A stretch of 64,000 nucleotides of DNA, taken from the NCBI RefSeq assembly GCF_003201105.1, contig NZ_QICJ01000010.1, positions 124,001-188,000 on the forward strand, read 5' to 3'. This DNA comes from Dyella sp. AtDHG13 (GTDB lineage Bacteria > Pseudomonadota > Gammaproteobacteria > Xanthomonadales > Rhodanobacteraceae). Position numbers and translations under genes: made by a program. The notes beneath the pieces were generated by a model that made no database searches, was not told the DNA's origin, and was given only the letters and a program-made list of their open reading frames with translations. Numbering within the stretch: the first letter of the stretch is position 1; every line of letters begins with the position of its first letter. This document shows, piece after piece, positions 9,049 through 18,825 of the stretch.

Positions 9049-12000
9049 GACAGCGATCCCTCCGCCGTCGATACAGGCTGTGTGGCCTTGGCGAGCGTCT
9101 CGTCGGCCTGCCGTTGGATGGTGTCCTTGTCCAGAATGACTGAGTCGGGAATGGCGTCAGGCAGGCTTTCCTCCAGGCGCCGCAGCGGTGGATAGAGCAG
9201 GCCAAGCGCAGTGAGCATGACGGAGAGCAGGCCAACGATCATGATCATCACCGCCGTGCCGCGCGATGCGCCCGTGCCCACCCAGTGCCTGGCGAAGGAG
9301 GCGATCTGGGCATGGGCAAGCATGGGCTGGAACACCTGGTCGACCATCCATCCGGCCAGCAAGGTGCCCAGCGGCATCAGCGAGCGGGCCAGCATCTGGT
9401 TGGCTGCGATCACCCGCCCTTGCAGTTCCAGACCCACCTTCACCTGCACCAATGAAAGCCAGTGCGCATTGATGAAGGCAGTGCATACGCCGATGCCGAA
9501 CATGCCGATCATGGGATAGATCGCTGCGGGTCGGGCTGCGAGGACTACGGCCGATACGCCGAACAGGGCGACGAAGCCGACCATGCCGACGACACGGCGC
9601 CGCAAGCCGCCCCACAAGCTCATGGCCAGGCTGCCGGCCAGCATCCCTGCGCCGTTCATGGCCATCACCGTACCCAGCGTGGCGGTGGTGGAGAACGCCA
9701 TCACCAGTGGCGTCACCAGGACGAGCACCATGCTGGCCAGGCAGTTGCCCAGCGCGAAGAACACCGCCAGCGCGATCATGCCGTGGCGCTTGAGGATGTA
9801 GCGCCAGCCTTGCGTCACCTCCTTCCAGAACGGCTCTTCTTGCCGGCGGAACAGCGCATAAGGAAAGCGCACGGCGAGCAGCGTGGCGAACGCGATCGCG
9901 TAGCTGGCAATATCCAGCACTAGGATGCGGTCCAGGCCCAGTCGCAGCATCAGCAAACCGCCGAACATCTGCCCGATCAGCAGGCCCGACGCGCCGCCCA
10001 GTTGGACGAAGCCATTGGCGTGACCGAGGTAGCGCTTGGGTGCCAGCTGTGCGATGGCGGCGGTATAGGCCGGTTGCCGGAACGCGCTGGCGATGGCGCT
10101 CAGCGTGGCGACGGCGTAGAGCGTGCTGACGTGGAGTTCCCTCGTCCAGGCCAGCACGGCAGTGGCCGCCACGACCAGCACACCGAGCAGGTCGCAGATC
10201 ATCATGATCTTGCGCCTGTCCCAGCGGTCCGCCACGGCGCCCGCGATGGGCAATACCAGAATGCCGGGCAGGATGCCCATCGCCGACATCATCGCAAAAT
10301 CGGAGACGACGCCTGTCTGCTGATACACCCATACGCCCAGCGCAAAGGTGGACAGGCCGGTGCCGATCACCGATACGAGCTGGCCCAGCGAAACCAGCAA
10401 GAAGGTTGCCAGCGTCGAGGCAGGCACGTGCGCCGACGCCCTGGACGGCGCTGTGGGCCTGGATGTCTGGGTCGTGCCGTGTCGCCAGCGCCGGGCCTGC
10501 CGCGTTCCAAGCTCCGCCAGTTCGCGCGCCTGATGTTTCTGGAAGAAGTGTCCGGCGCCAGGGATGATTTCCAGCGACACGTCACGGCTGAAACGCTGCC
10601 ACTCCAGGTATTCCTCGCCATGGAATTCGGTGGCGCGGTCACGCTCGCCGACTACGCAGACCAGCGGCGCCTTGAGCAGGGCGGCGTCGATCGCGCGATA
10701 GTGGCGCGTATAGAAATCCTCCGCCTGCCGTCCGTCGTGGCGCATGTTGCGCACCAGGAATTCCAGCTCCCTGGGGTCTTCGTCTCCGGAGGCGCCACCG
10801 GTGACCAGCAGCCCATCCAGGATGGAGCGGGTGGAGACCAGGCCATCGGTGGGCAGCACACGGCTGATGGCGTCGAAGATCGTGCCAGGAAGGCGCGGAA
10901 TGGGGAACGATCCGCCTACCATGACGCCGAGCACGTTGTCGGCACCACGTGCTTCCATCTGCTGCGCGATCGCCACGGCCATGCCCGCGCCGAGACAGTG
11001 GCCGTACAGCAATACTGGCCCGTGGATGGTGCGCTGGATTTCCTCCGCGCATTGCCTGGCGACAGCGTCGAAGGGTTGCAGCGGATCGTCGGGCCGCGCG
11101 TAGTCGTGTCCGGGCAGTTCCACGGCGTGCAGCGCGTCGCTTTCCGGCAGGCAGGTCGACAGCGCCAGGTAGGAGATGGCGCTACCGCCGCCGAACGGTA
11201 CGCACACCCAGGTGATGCCATCCTGGCGTGCATCGCGTGGCGTGAGCCGGTGCAGCAAGCCTTCGTGGCTCGATTCGGCCTGGGCGAGATGATCGGCCAG
11301 TTCCGCCACGGTCGGGTGACGAAACAGATCCATCACGCTCAGTCCCCGGCCGATGCCGCGCACGGCGCGGACCGCCTTGAAGGAGTCGCCGCCCAGGTCG
11401 AAGAAATTCTCGTCGATGCCGAAGTCGTCGAAGCCGAGCAGGGCGGCCCATGCTGCGGCGATTTCGTTTTCCAGCGCATTGCGTGGTGCGCGCGCATGGG
11501 CCGCGACCTGGCGTTCGTGGCTGGGCGCGGGAAGGGCGAAGCGGTCTAGTTTGCCATTAGCGTTGAGCGGTAGCCGCTCGATGGGCACAAAGGCAGTGGG
11601 CACCATGTAGTCGGGCAGCGCGGCCCGCAACGAGAGGCGCAGTGCGTCGATGACCTCGCGATCGTGCTCGCGCTGCGTGGCGTCGGCCATCACCAGATAG
11701 GCGACAAGCCGCTTGTCGCCGGGCGTGTCCTCGCGCAGGATGACGCGCGCCTCCTGCACGGCGTCGTGGCGCAACAGTGCTTCGATCTCCGAGGTTTCGA
11801 CGCGGTATCCGCGAATCTTGACCTGATGGTCGATACGCCCCAGGAACTCCACCATGCCGTCGCTGCGCACGCGCGCCAGGTCGCCGGTGCGATAGAGCCT
11901 GCTGCCGGGCGGACCGAACGGATCAGGCACGAAGCGTTCTGCCGTGAGCGCGGGGCGGCCCAGGTAGCCGCGGGTAATGCCGGCGCCACCGATATGCAGC

Positions 12001-14516
12001 TCGCCGGGGATGCCAATGGCGAGCGGTTGCAGCTCGGCATCCAGCACATAGGCCTGTACGTTACCCAGCGGACGCCCCAGCGGCAGGGTGCCGACCCTGG
12101 TCGGTTGCTCCGCGGCAACCGTGTAGGTCAGTGCCGCCACGCTGCTTTCGGTGGGGCCGTAGTGATTCTGTATGTTGAGCGTCGGCCTGGCCGTGCGGAC
12201 ATCGCTCACGGTCTGCCAACTGCAGGCCTCGCCGGCAAAGACCAGGCAACGTTGCGGCAGCAGGTCATGGATCGGCGCCATGGAGCACAGCGTTTCAAAG
12301 TGGCTGGGGACCAGCTTCAGCACGTCGGGGCGGTGCGTGCGCATGTAGTCGGCAAACGCCAGTGGCTCGGTGACGCGCGCATGCGACATGACATGCACGC
12401 AGCCTCCGCTGCTCAGGGCGCCGTACAGCATGGTAGTGCCCAGGTCTGCCGCGAAGGTGGACACCATCGTGAAATGGCTACCCTGCTGTACCGCCAGCCG
12501 ACGCATGACGCCATGCAGGTAGTTCAGATAGTGCCGGTGTTCGACGCCCACACCCTTGGGGCGGCCGGTCGAGCCCGAGGTGAACAGCACATACATCAGG
12601 TTATCGGTACGATGGACTACCGGCACGGCTACATCAGGTTGGGCGGCGATCAGCGCTTCGTCCCGATCCATGCAGATGGCATGAATGCCACCCGTCGCTT
12701 CGAGTGGGGCGACCAAGTGCGATTCGGTCAGGCACAGCGTGGCGCCGACGTCTTCCAGCATGAAGCGAACGCGATCGATCGGATAAGTGGCGTCGATGGG
12801 CACGTAGGCCGCACCCGACTTGAGGATGCCGAGCAGGGCTGCCACCGTCGCGTGCGTACGCTCCATGTACAGGCCCACGCGCTGCTCAGCGCCTGCTCCA
12901 GCCGACCGGAGGAGCGCCGCGATGCGGTTGGACCATGCGTCGAGTTCGCGGTAGCTCAGGCGCGCGTCCTCGTGCATTACCGCTGGCGCGTCCGGAGTGC
13001 GGGCGACGTGGGCCGCGAACCATTCGACGATGTCACGAACCACGGGATAAACGACCGCGCTGTCGTTGAACGCGACCAGCAAGGCATGGCGTTCGTCGCC
13101 ATCAATCCAGTCGAGCAGGGCGAGCGTGTCATCCGGCCGGCGCAGCATGCTCAGCAGAAGGCGATCGAGGTGCCGGGCCATTCGCACCACGGTCTCGCGA
13201 TCGTAAAGATCAGTGTTGTAGGTCACCGAGCCGCTCAGTCCTTCGGCGAGATCGTCGATGGCCCAGCTCAGGTCGAATTTCGCGGTGCCGGTATCGATCG
13301 GCACGTCATGCGCGGCCACGCCATCCAGGTCAAGGCGCGCGCGCGGCATATTGTTGATCGACAGCATGGTCTGGAAGATCGGCGTGTGGCCGAACTGGCG
13401 TTCGGGCGCCACGGCTTCGACGAGCTTATCGAAAGGCAGGGTCTGATGGTCGACCACGGCCATCCACTCTTGCTGGACCTGGCGTATCAGTTCGCGCGCG
13501 CTGCTCGCCCGGCCAGGACGCACGCGCATGGCCAGGGTGTTGACGAAGCAGCCCACCAGGCCTTCCCACTCGGGCGCATCGCGGCCGGCGACCGGCGCAC
13601 CGATCACCAGGTCGCCCTGTCCACTGTAACGGCGGTATAGCGCGCCGAGCGCCGCGAGGAAAATGACGAAGGGCGTGACGCGCTCCTGCAGCGCGAATGC
13701 CTTCAGCGCTTCCTGGGTCGTGGCGTCAAAACGAAACGTGTGGATGGCGCCGGACGTCCCCTGCGTCGCCGGACGTGGGCGGTCTGTGGAGAGCTCGAGC
13801 AACGCGGGTGCGCCGGCCAGTCGCTGTTGCCAGACACCGAGCTGGCGCTCGAGGACCTCGCCGTGCAGCTGCCGTGCCTGCCAGTACGCGAAGTCGGCGT
13901 ATTGCAGGGTTGGCCGGCGCTCCGTTTCTCCGTCGCCCCCCGAGTTGTACGACTTGCCGAGTTCGCGCAATAACACGCCCACCGACCAGCCGTCGGCTGC
14001 GATGTGATGAAGATTGATCAGCAATAGGCTTTCATCTGTGCCCGAACGCCACAGAACGGCACGCACCGGAAGTTCGCGATCCAGCGCAAAAGGCACGCTG
14101 GCCTCCGCCGTCGCAAGAGACGCCAGCTGATCGAGTGCCGTGCTGGCATGGGTATCGATCACACGGAGACTGAGCTCGTGCTCGTCATGGACGACTGCCG
14201 CGGGCTCGCCGCCGTCGTCGCGATAGGTGGTGCGCAATATCTCGTGCCGGCGCGCCACATCCCGCAGCGCCCGCTCCAGTCGAGCGGCATCGACGCGACC
14301 GTGCAAGGCCAGCGCGACCGGCACGTTGTAAGCGGCGCTTCCGGGCTGCCATTGATCCAGGAACCAAAGGCGCCGCTGGATGGACGACAGGGGAATGCCG
14401 GCATCGGCGGGCCGAGGTGTGATGCGTGGCGCTTCCGCTTGGCCGGACTGCGCCTTGCGAAGGCGTTGTTCCAGCAGGCGACGACGGGCATCCATGTCCG
14501 ATCCGAGTGTGCTCAT
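9045..14516 (-). CDS. NRPS module C-A-T-TE fused in one polypeptide to a 12-TM MFS transporter
   Basis: 1823 residues. Condensation domain ~40-470 with HHIAADG (~170). Adenylation domain ~490-1000 (VLFTSGSTGRPKGV, NHYGPTESSV, A10 NANGKLDR). Carrier Ser near 1043 (ENFFDLGGDSFKA). Thioesterase ~1100-1340, whose nucleophile elbow is YGHCLGAG, with Cys1174 (codon TGT at 10997-10995) instead of Ser, and a distal His in GAGHFFQKH. From ~1365 to ~1790 comes a major facilitator domain with many hydrophobic helices and the loop VADRWDRRK, with no stop between. The A pocket reads about D-L-T-K-V-A-H-V-A-K by eye, closest to Asp-type codes. The chain would build and release the product and export it. 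ATGA overlap couples it to the upstream NRPS gene. Confidence 0.93.
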   Translation of the reverse strand: MSTLGSDMDARRRLLEQRLRKAQSGQAEAPRITPRPADAGIPLSSIQRRLWFLDQWQPGSAAYNVPVALALHGRVDAARLERALRDVARRHEILRTTYRDDGGEPAAVVHDEHELSLRVIDTHASTALDQLASLATAEASVPFALDRELPVRAVLWRSGTDESLLLINLHHIAADGWSVGVLLRELGKSYNSGGDGETERRPTLQYADFAYWQARQLHGEVLERQLGVWQQRLAGAPALLELSTDRPRPATQGTSGAIHTFRFDATTQEALKAFALQERVTPFVIFLAALGALYRRYSGQGDLVIGAPVAGRDAPEWEGLVGCFVNTLAMRVRPGRASSARELIRQVQQEWMAVVDHQTLPFDKLVEAVAPERQFGHTPIFQTMLSINNMPRARLDLDGVAAHDVPIDTGTAKFDLSWAIDDLAEGLSGSVTYNTDLYDRETVVRMARHLDRLLLSMLRRPDDTLALLDWIDGDERHALLVAFNDSAVVYPVVRDIVEWFAAHVARTPDAPAVMHEDARLSYRELDAWSNRIAALLRSAGAGAEQRVGLYMERTHATVAALLGILKSGAAYVPIDATYPIDRVRFMLEDVGATLCLTESHLVAPLEATGGIHAICMDRDEALIAAQPDVAVPVVHRTDNLMYVLFTSGSTGRPKGVGVEHRHYLNYLHGVMRRLAVQQGSHFTMVSTFAADLGTTMLYGALSSGGCVHVMSHARVTEPLAFADYMRTHRPDVLKLVPSHFETLCSMAPIHDLLPQRCLVFAGEACSWQTVSDVRTARPTLNIQNHYGPTESSVAALTYTVAAEQPTRVGTLPLGRPLGNVQAYVLDAELQPLAIGIPGELHIGGAGITRGYLGRPALTAERFVPDPFGPPGSRLYRTGDLARVRSDGMVEFLGRIDHQVKIRGYRVETSEIEALLRHDAVQEARVILREDTPGDKRLVAYLVMADATQREHDREVIDALRLSLRAALPDYMVPTAFVPIERLPLNANGKLDRFALPAPSHERQVAAHARAPRNALENEIAAAWAALLGFDDFGIDENFFDLGGDSFKAVRAVRGIGRGLSVMDLFRHPTVAELADHLAQAESSHEGLLHRLTPRDARQDGITWVCVPFGGGSAISYLALSTCLPESDALHAVELPGHDYARPDDPLQPFDAVARQCAEEIQRTIHGPVLLYGHCLGAGMAVAIAQQMEARGADNVLGVMVGGSFPIPRLPGTIFDAISRVLPTDGLVSTRSILDGLLVTGGASGDEDPRELEFLVRNMRHDGRQAEDFYTRHYRAIDAALLKAPLVCVVGERDRATEFHGEEYLEWQRFSRDVSLEIIPGAGHFFQKHQARELAELGTRQARRWRHGTTQTSRPTAPSRASAHVPASTLATFLLVSLGQLVSVIGTGLSTFALGVWVYQQTGVVSDFAMMSAMGILPGILVLPIAGAVADRWDRRKIMMICDLLGVLVVAATAVLAWTRELHVSTLYAVATLSAIASAFRQPAYTAAIAQLAPKRYLGHANGFVQLGGASGLLIGQMFGGLLMLRLGLDRILVLDIASYAIAFATLLAVRFPYALFRRQEEPFWKEVTQGWRYILKRHGMIALAVFFALGNCLASMVLVLVTPLVMAFSTTATLGTVMAMNGAGMLAGSLAMSLWGGLRRRVVGMVGFVALFGVSAVVLAARPAAIYPMIGMFGIGVCTAFINAHWLSLVQVKVGLELQGRVIAANQMLARSLMPLGTLLAGWMVDQVFQPMLAHAQIASFARHWVGTGASRGTAVMIMIVGLLSVMLTALGLLYPPLRRLEESLPDAIPDSVILDKDTIQRQADETLAKATQPVSTAEGSLS

Positions 14517-17500
14517 TCGGTGTTTCCTTGGCCGGCGGACGTGTCCGCCAGTGTTTCGCTGTCGTCCTGGGCCAGCGCCTGGGCCACGTCGGCGGCGTCC
14601 ATCGCCTCGATCTGTGCGATCAGCGCGTCCTCGACGCGCAGTGCCAGCGCGGCGATGGTGGGCGACTCGAACAGGAGCCTCAGCGACAGCGGAACTTCAA
14701 AGCGTTCGCTGGCGCGCGCCATCACCTGCGCGGCAAGAATGGATTGTCCGCCCAGGGTGAAGAAGTCGTCCTCCACGCTGACCCTGTCCAACGAAAGCAC
14801 CTCGCCTACCAGGGCGGCGAGGATTTGTTCCGTCAGCGTGCCCGGTGCGACGTATTCCCGCGTCGCGGCGTGGCCCAACGCCTCTGGCGAGGGCAGGGCG
14901 AGACGGTCGATCTTTCCATTGGCCGTACGGGGGAATTCCGCGAGCGGAATGATGGCCGCCGGAACCATGTGCTCCGGCAGGCGTGTGCGCAGATGCGACG
15001 CAAGCGCCTGATCCTCGATCGCAACCCCGTGCTGCGCGACGACATAGGCCACCAGCTGCTTGCCGCCGATGCTATGCGCCCGAGCGGTCACCACGGCGTC
15101 CTGCACGTGCGGGTGTTGCCGAAGAACGGCCTCGATCTCGCCAAGCTCGATGCGGAAGCCCCGGATCTTGACCTGATCATCGATGCGCTCTACGAAGGCG
15201 ATCGAACCGTCCGGCAGGTATCGGGCGTGGTCGCCGGTGCGATAGAGCCGCGCACCTGCTGGTGCACCCGGGTGTTGCGCGGCGAACGGATCAGGGATAA
15301 ACCGCTCAGCAGTCAGCGCGGGTCGGCCCAAATAACCGCGCGCCACGCCCGCGCCGCCGATATAGAGCTCGCCGGTCACTCCCGGCGGCACTGGCTCCAG
15401 GTTCGCATCCAGCACATAGGCCTGAGCGTGCGGGATCGGCCGGCCAATGGATGGCTTTCCGCCGTGCGGAACACAGCGCGCCATCGTCGTGCAGATGGTG
15501 GCTTCCGTGGGCCCGAAGGCATTGATGAAGCGCCTGCCCTCCGCCCAACGATCCACCAGTTCGGCGGAACAGGCCTCGCCGCCCGCAATCACGGAGGCCA
15601 ACGCCGGCAGCGGTTCCGGCGGTATCGTCGCCAGCACGGATGCCGGCAGGACGATCACGCTCACGCCATGCTCGCGCAATAGTCGCGCCAGCGGCTCCCC
15701 ACCCACGACATCGGCGGGGCGCAGCAAGAGTCGCGCGCCGGCCGCGAGGGTCATGCAGACGTCCGATACGGAAACATCGAAGCCGAACGAAACGAATTGC
15801 AGGACGCAACTGTGTGCGTAGACGCCGAATCCCTCGATCTTCGCCTTGACCAGGTTGAAAAACGCGTCGTGCGTGACCTCGACGCCCTTCGGTTTACCGG
15901 TCGAGCCGGACGTATAGATGATGTACGCCAGGTCGCTCGGCGCAGGCCCTTGGCTTGGTGCGCCTGTCGGCTGGCTTTCGAGCGCCGCGCCATCGGCCTG
16001 CCAATCCCAGACGGCGGACGCACGGGCCCGTGCGGCAAGCAGTGCATCGATGCGTCCCCTGGTGCCTTGGCCGGTCACCACCAGGCCAGGGCGCGCATCC
16101 TCGATCATGAAGGCGATACGCTCGTCGGGATAACCGGGATCCAGTGGCAGGTAGACGCCGCCAGCCTTGAAGATGGCGAGCATCGCGCAGACAAGTTCGG
16201 GACTGCGCTCCAGCAGCACGCCCACGGGAACCTCGGGACGCACGCCCCGTTGACGCAGCGCGTGCGCCAGTTGATTGGCGCGCCGATCGAGTTCGCCGTA
16301 GGTCCATGTCGCATGACCGGAGACAAGGGCGATGGCTTCCGGGTGGCTGCGCGCATGCGCCTCGAAGAGCGTATGCGCCACGCCATCGATCCGGTCCCTG
16401 TCGGTCTCGTTCCAGCGGCGGATGACGCGATCGCGTTCGGTGGCGTCGAGCAGCGGGAGCGCGTTCGCAGGTGTGTCGGGCCGGTCCACGGCCGCCGAAA
16501 GCAGTACGTCGAAATGCGCCAGCATCCGCTGCGCGGTCGATGCGTCGAAAAGATCGATGTTGTATTCCAGCGAGAGGGTGACACCACTTTCGAGCGGATC
16601 GAGCACCAAAGCGATGTCGAAACGTGCGCGGTCGGTCGGCACTTCTCCCGCGTAGCCGATGCTCACATCGGGTGCGATCTGTACGGACGGCCGCACGTTT
16701 TGCACCACTAGCATGGTCTGGAATACCGGCGAGTGGGCGAGCTCCCGTTGGACGCCAAGAGCGCCGACCAGTTCGCCGAATGGGAATTCGCCGTGCGCGT
16801 AAGCGTGGATGCAGCGGGTACGAACGTCGCGAAGAAGCTGGCGAAACGACACCCGGCTATCCACCTTGATGCGCATCGCCACCGTATTGACCAGAAAGCC
16901 GATCAGGTCGCGCGTGTCCTTGTCGGTACGCAACGCGAAGGGCGCGCCGATGACTATGTCCTGCTGGCCGGTGTACCGGCTCAACCAGATCGCATACGCA
17001 GCCAGCAGGTACATGAAGGGCGTAACGCGCTCGCGACGACTGGCTTGCTCGAGTCGTTCCATCCAGGCGGCGGACACGGGCATGGCCAGCGTGGCCCCAC
17101 GGTATGTCTGCACGGCCGGGCGCGGCCGATCCGAGGGCAGAGCAAGCACCGGCAGTTCGCCGGCCAGTTCCGCACTCCAGAATTCGAGCAGGCGCCCGTG
17201 GTGATCGCCCCGGATGCGTAGGCGCTCAGCTGCGGCGACATCATGGCTTTGCAGACGAAGAGCGGGCAGGGGAGAAGGTTGTCCGCTCGACAAGGCTGGG
17301 TAAATGGCCCCCAGCTCTTGCAAGAAGATGTCGATCGACGCACCGTCGAAAATGATGTGGTGAACCGTCAGCACGAGCTGGTGCGCGCCTGCATCGAAAC
17401 GATACAAAGTCGCCCGGAGCAGGGGCGGTAGCGCGAGATCAAATGGACGGTCGAGCGTCGCGCGTTGATGCTCCCGTGCCAAGGCGGCGGCATGTGCCTG

Positions 17501-17785
17501 GCCGCTCAGATCCTCGATGGTCAGCGAAAACGCCTGCAGCGCTGCCTCGATGCGCACGGCTTCGCCTTGCCGGTCCACGAAACCCGTGCGAAGCACGTCG
17601 TGACGACGCATCACTTCAACAATGGACTGCTCCAGCAAGGCGGCGTTCAAGGGGCCGCGCAAGTTGAAAATCATCGAGGCGTTATAGAGCGCCTTGTCGT
17701 CAACCAGTCGATCGATGATCCAGAGACGCTCTTGGGCGAAAGACAGGCCCGGTACCGAGGCTTCAGTCGGCGATCGGTCGGCCAT
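14513..17785 (-). CDS. NRPS elongation module C-A-T
   Basis: 1090 residues. Condensation domain begins at once (LSFAQERLWIIDRL), with HHIIFDG near residue 142. The adenylation domain spans ~460-960 (YIIYTSGSTGKPKGV, NAFGPTEATICTT, LYRTGDHARY, A10 TANGKIDRLAL). Carrier Ser is near 1012 (DDFFTLGGQSILAA). No epimerase domain is present. The pocket reads about D-V-S-V-I-G-A-I-C-K by eye; I do not assign a substrate. As the first large gene of the operon with an N-terminal C domain, it could accept from the separate A-T protein or be acyl-started. The ATG follows the stop of a small ORF by one base. Confidence 0.93.
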   Translation of the reverse strand: MADRSPTEASVPGLSFAQERLWIIDRLVDDKALYNASMIFNLRGPLNAALLEQSIVEVMRRHDVLRTGFVDRQGEAVRIEAALQAFSLTIEDLSGQAHAAALAREHQRATLDRPFDLALPPLLRATLYRFDAGAHQLVLTVHHIIFDGASIDIFLQELGAIYPALSSGQPSPLPALRLQSHDVAAAERLRIRGDHHGRLLEFWSAELAGELPVLALPSDRPRPAVQTYRGATLAMPVSAAWMERLEQASRRERVTPFMYLLAAYAIWLSRYTGQQDIVIGAPFALRTDKDTRDLIGFLVNTVAMRIKVDSRVSFRQLLRDVRTRCIHAYAHGEFPFGELVGALGVQRELAHSPVFQTMLVVQNVRPSVQIAPDVSIGYAGEVPTDRARFDIALVLDPLESGVTLSLEYNIDLFDASTAQRMLAHFDVLLSAAVDRPDTPANALPLLDATERDRVIRRWNETDRDRIDGVAHTLFEAHARSHPEAIALVSGHATWTYGELDRRANQLAHALRQRGVRPEVPVGVLLERSPELVCAMLAIFKAGGVYLPLDPGYPDERIAFMIEDARPGLVVTGQGTRGRIDALLAARARASAVWDWQADGAALESQPTGAPSQGPAPSDLAYIIYTSGSTGKPKGVEVTHDAFFNLVKAKIEGFGVYAHSCVLQFVSFGFDVSVSDVCMTLAAGARLLLRPADVVGGEPLARLLREHGVSVIVLPASVLATIPPEPLPALASVIAGGEACSAELVDRWAEGRRFINAFGPTEATICTTMARCVPHGGKPSIGRPIPHAQAYVLDANLEPVPPGVTGELYIGGAGVARGYLGRPALTAERFIPDPFAAQHPGAPAGARLYRTGDHARYLPDGSIAFVERIDDQVKIRGFRIELGEIEAVLRQHPHVQDAVVTARAHSIGGKQLVAYVVAQHGVAIEDQALASHLRTRLPEHMVPAAIIPLAEFPRTANGKIDRLALPSPEALGHAATREYVAPGTLTEQILAALVGEVLSLDRVSVEDDFFTLGGQSILAAQVMARASERFEVPLSLRLLFESPTIAALALRVEDALIAQIEAMDAADVAQALAQDDSETLADTSAGQGNTE

Positions 17786-17786
17786 A

Positions 17787-17888
17787 TCAGATCAGGCCCG
17801 GCATTTCGATGAGCTTTTCGGAGCCATTGACACGCATCGCGCATGCGGCAGGCAGGTTTCCTTTCGTACGCCAAGACAACGAATCCAC
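17787..17888 (-). CDS. Possible 33-codon leader ORF coupled to the NRPS start
   Basis: A GTG codon at 17888 is preceded at good spacing by GGAGGGGG, a strong ribosome site. The frame runs 33 codons (DSLSWRTKGNLPAACAMRVN, then GSEKLIEMPGLI) and its TGA ends one base before the ATG of the C-A-T gene. An in-frame ATG at 17918 and earlier codons have no comparable site. The NRPS ATG itself lacks an obvious ribosome site, so reinitiation from this ORF is plausible. I do not recognise the peptide. It may be a translated leader rather than a functional protein. Confidence 0.4.
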   Translation of the reverse strand: MDSLSWRTKGNLPAACAMRVNGSEKLIEMPGLI

Positions 17889-18658
17889 GCGATCCCCCTC
17901 CGCAAGCACGGTTTCCATCTGCTGCTCGGTACTACTTCGCGAAATGCGTTCTTCCTTTCCATCGTGTGCGGCGGAAAGCGGCGCGCACGACACCGCGGGA
18001 TGCTCACTCGAGGCGGCGCATCTCCCTCAACCGTGGTTCTACACGGCCTGTTGCGCAACGAAAACCAGATCAACGATGCGCTTCGCCAGACACGCCGATG
18101 GCGACTCCTGGCCCATGCATCTCCTGAACACGCCCGCACACGCAGTGCAGAGGCGCCTCCCCATGTATGTGTTCAGGTCTATTCGATTGAGCAATAAAAA
18201 ATGTTGCGAGTGCAAGCGGCCCTAACAGCGAAAGGCGGCACAGGCGGCACAGCCTGTTCGCGAATCCACTTGAGAGCATGTGCCCAAGATATGAATTTCA
18301 ATCGATACTTAAAAAAGGACTGGCGCATCTCTTGAGAGATATTTCTTACACAAACTGCAGGCTTTCACCTACAAACTATCTGTGGCGCTTGATGCTCAAC
18401 ACCTGCAGAGGCACGAAGCTATTTGGCGCGCAGGACTGGCGGTCTGGCCCAGCGGTACCAGGGGAATTGCATCCACTGGCCGGGCAAGTAATGGGCCGGC
18501 CGGTCGTTGCGGCCTTAAGTTTCATGGCTGCAATTAATCAGCCATGCGAAACGAGACCGGCGCGTTTTAAGATAAATTTCGCGCCGAAGCGGTTGCACAG
18601 AGCGACCGGCTGAAATTCGGGCTTTGGCAGCCGTGCCAGCCATCGATAACTACGCATA
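17889..18658. other. ~770-bp intergenic region upstream of the NRPS operon
   Basis: No convincing gene: the open frames here are short and have no coding look. It should hold the NRPS operon promoter (minus strand). Visible structures are a perfect palindrome ATCTCT-TG-AGAGAT at 18327-18340 and an 8-bp inverted repeat CATGGCTG/CAGCCATG at 18523-18546. It ends at the left half of the dif-like site. Confidence 0.5.
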
Positions 18659-18663
18659 ATGTA
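18649..18663 (+). other. Left half of a dif-like Xer attachment site, interrupted by the transposon
   Basis: ACTACGCATAATGTA here joins TATCTTTGG at 43144 once the transposon and one copy of its ATGTA duplication are removed. The joined sequence contains CGCATAATGTATAT, identical over 14 bases to E. coli dif (XerC arm plus central hexamer). The XerC arm matches 8 of 11 bases. The XerD-side arm beyond it (TCTTTGGCC) is not dif-like, as is described for TLC-phage-type attachment sites. Confidence 0.65.
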
Positions 18664-18700
18664 GAGGGTCGGCCGAGAATCAGAAAAAAAAGCGCACTTT
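18664..18700 (+). repeat. Left terminal inverted repeat of the Tn3-family transposon
   Basis: 37 bp beginning GAGGGTCGGCCGAGAATC and ending GCGCACTTT, preceded directly by target duplication ATGTA at 18659-18663. Confidence 0.93.
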
Positions 18701-18825
18701 GAGTCCTAACTGTCTGTTGGAATTACAGAATCCGATGAAGACGGCCCGGCGAAGCGTTCCTGCGGTGACTTCGCGCCGCCCAACGAGCCTGGCTAGCCTC
18801 CTAGAGATCATGCAGGCGGCCCACT

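Noticed and set aside
11664-13640. Long open frame on the plus strand opposite the NRPS-MFS gene
   Set aside because: It is antisense to a clear condensation/adenylation region and has no domain signal; high GC makes such shadows common here.
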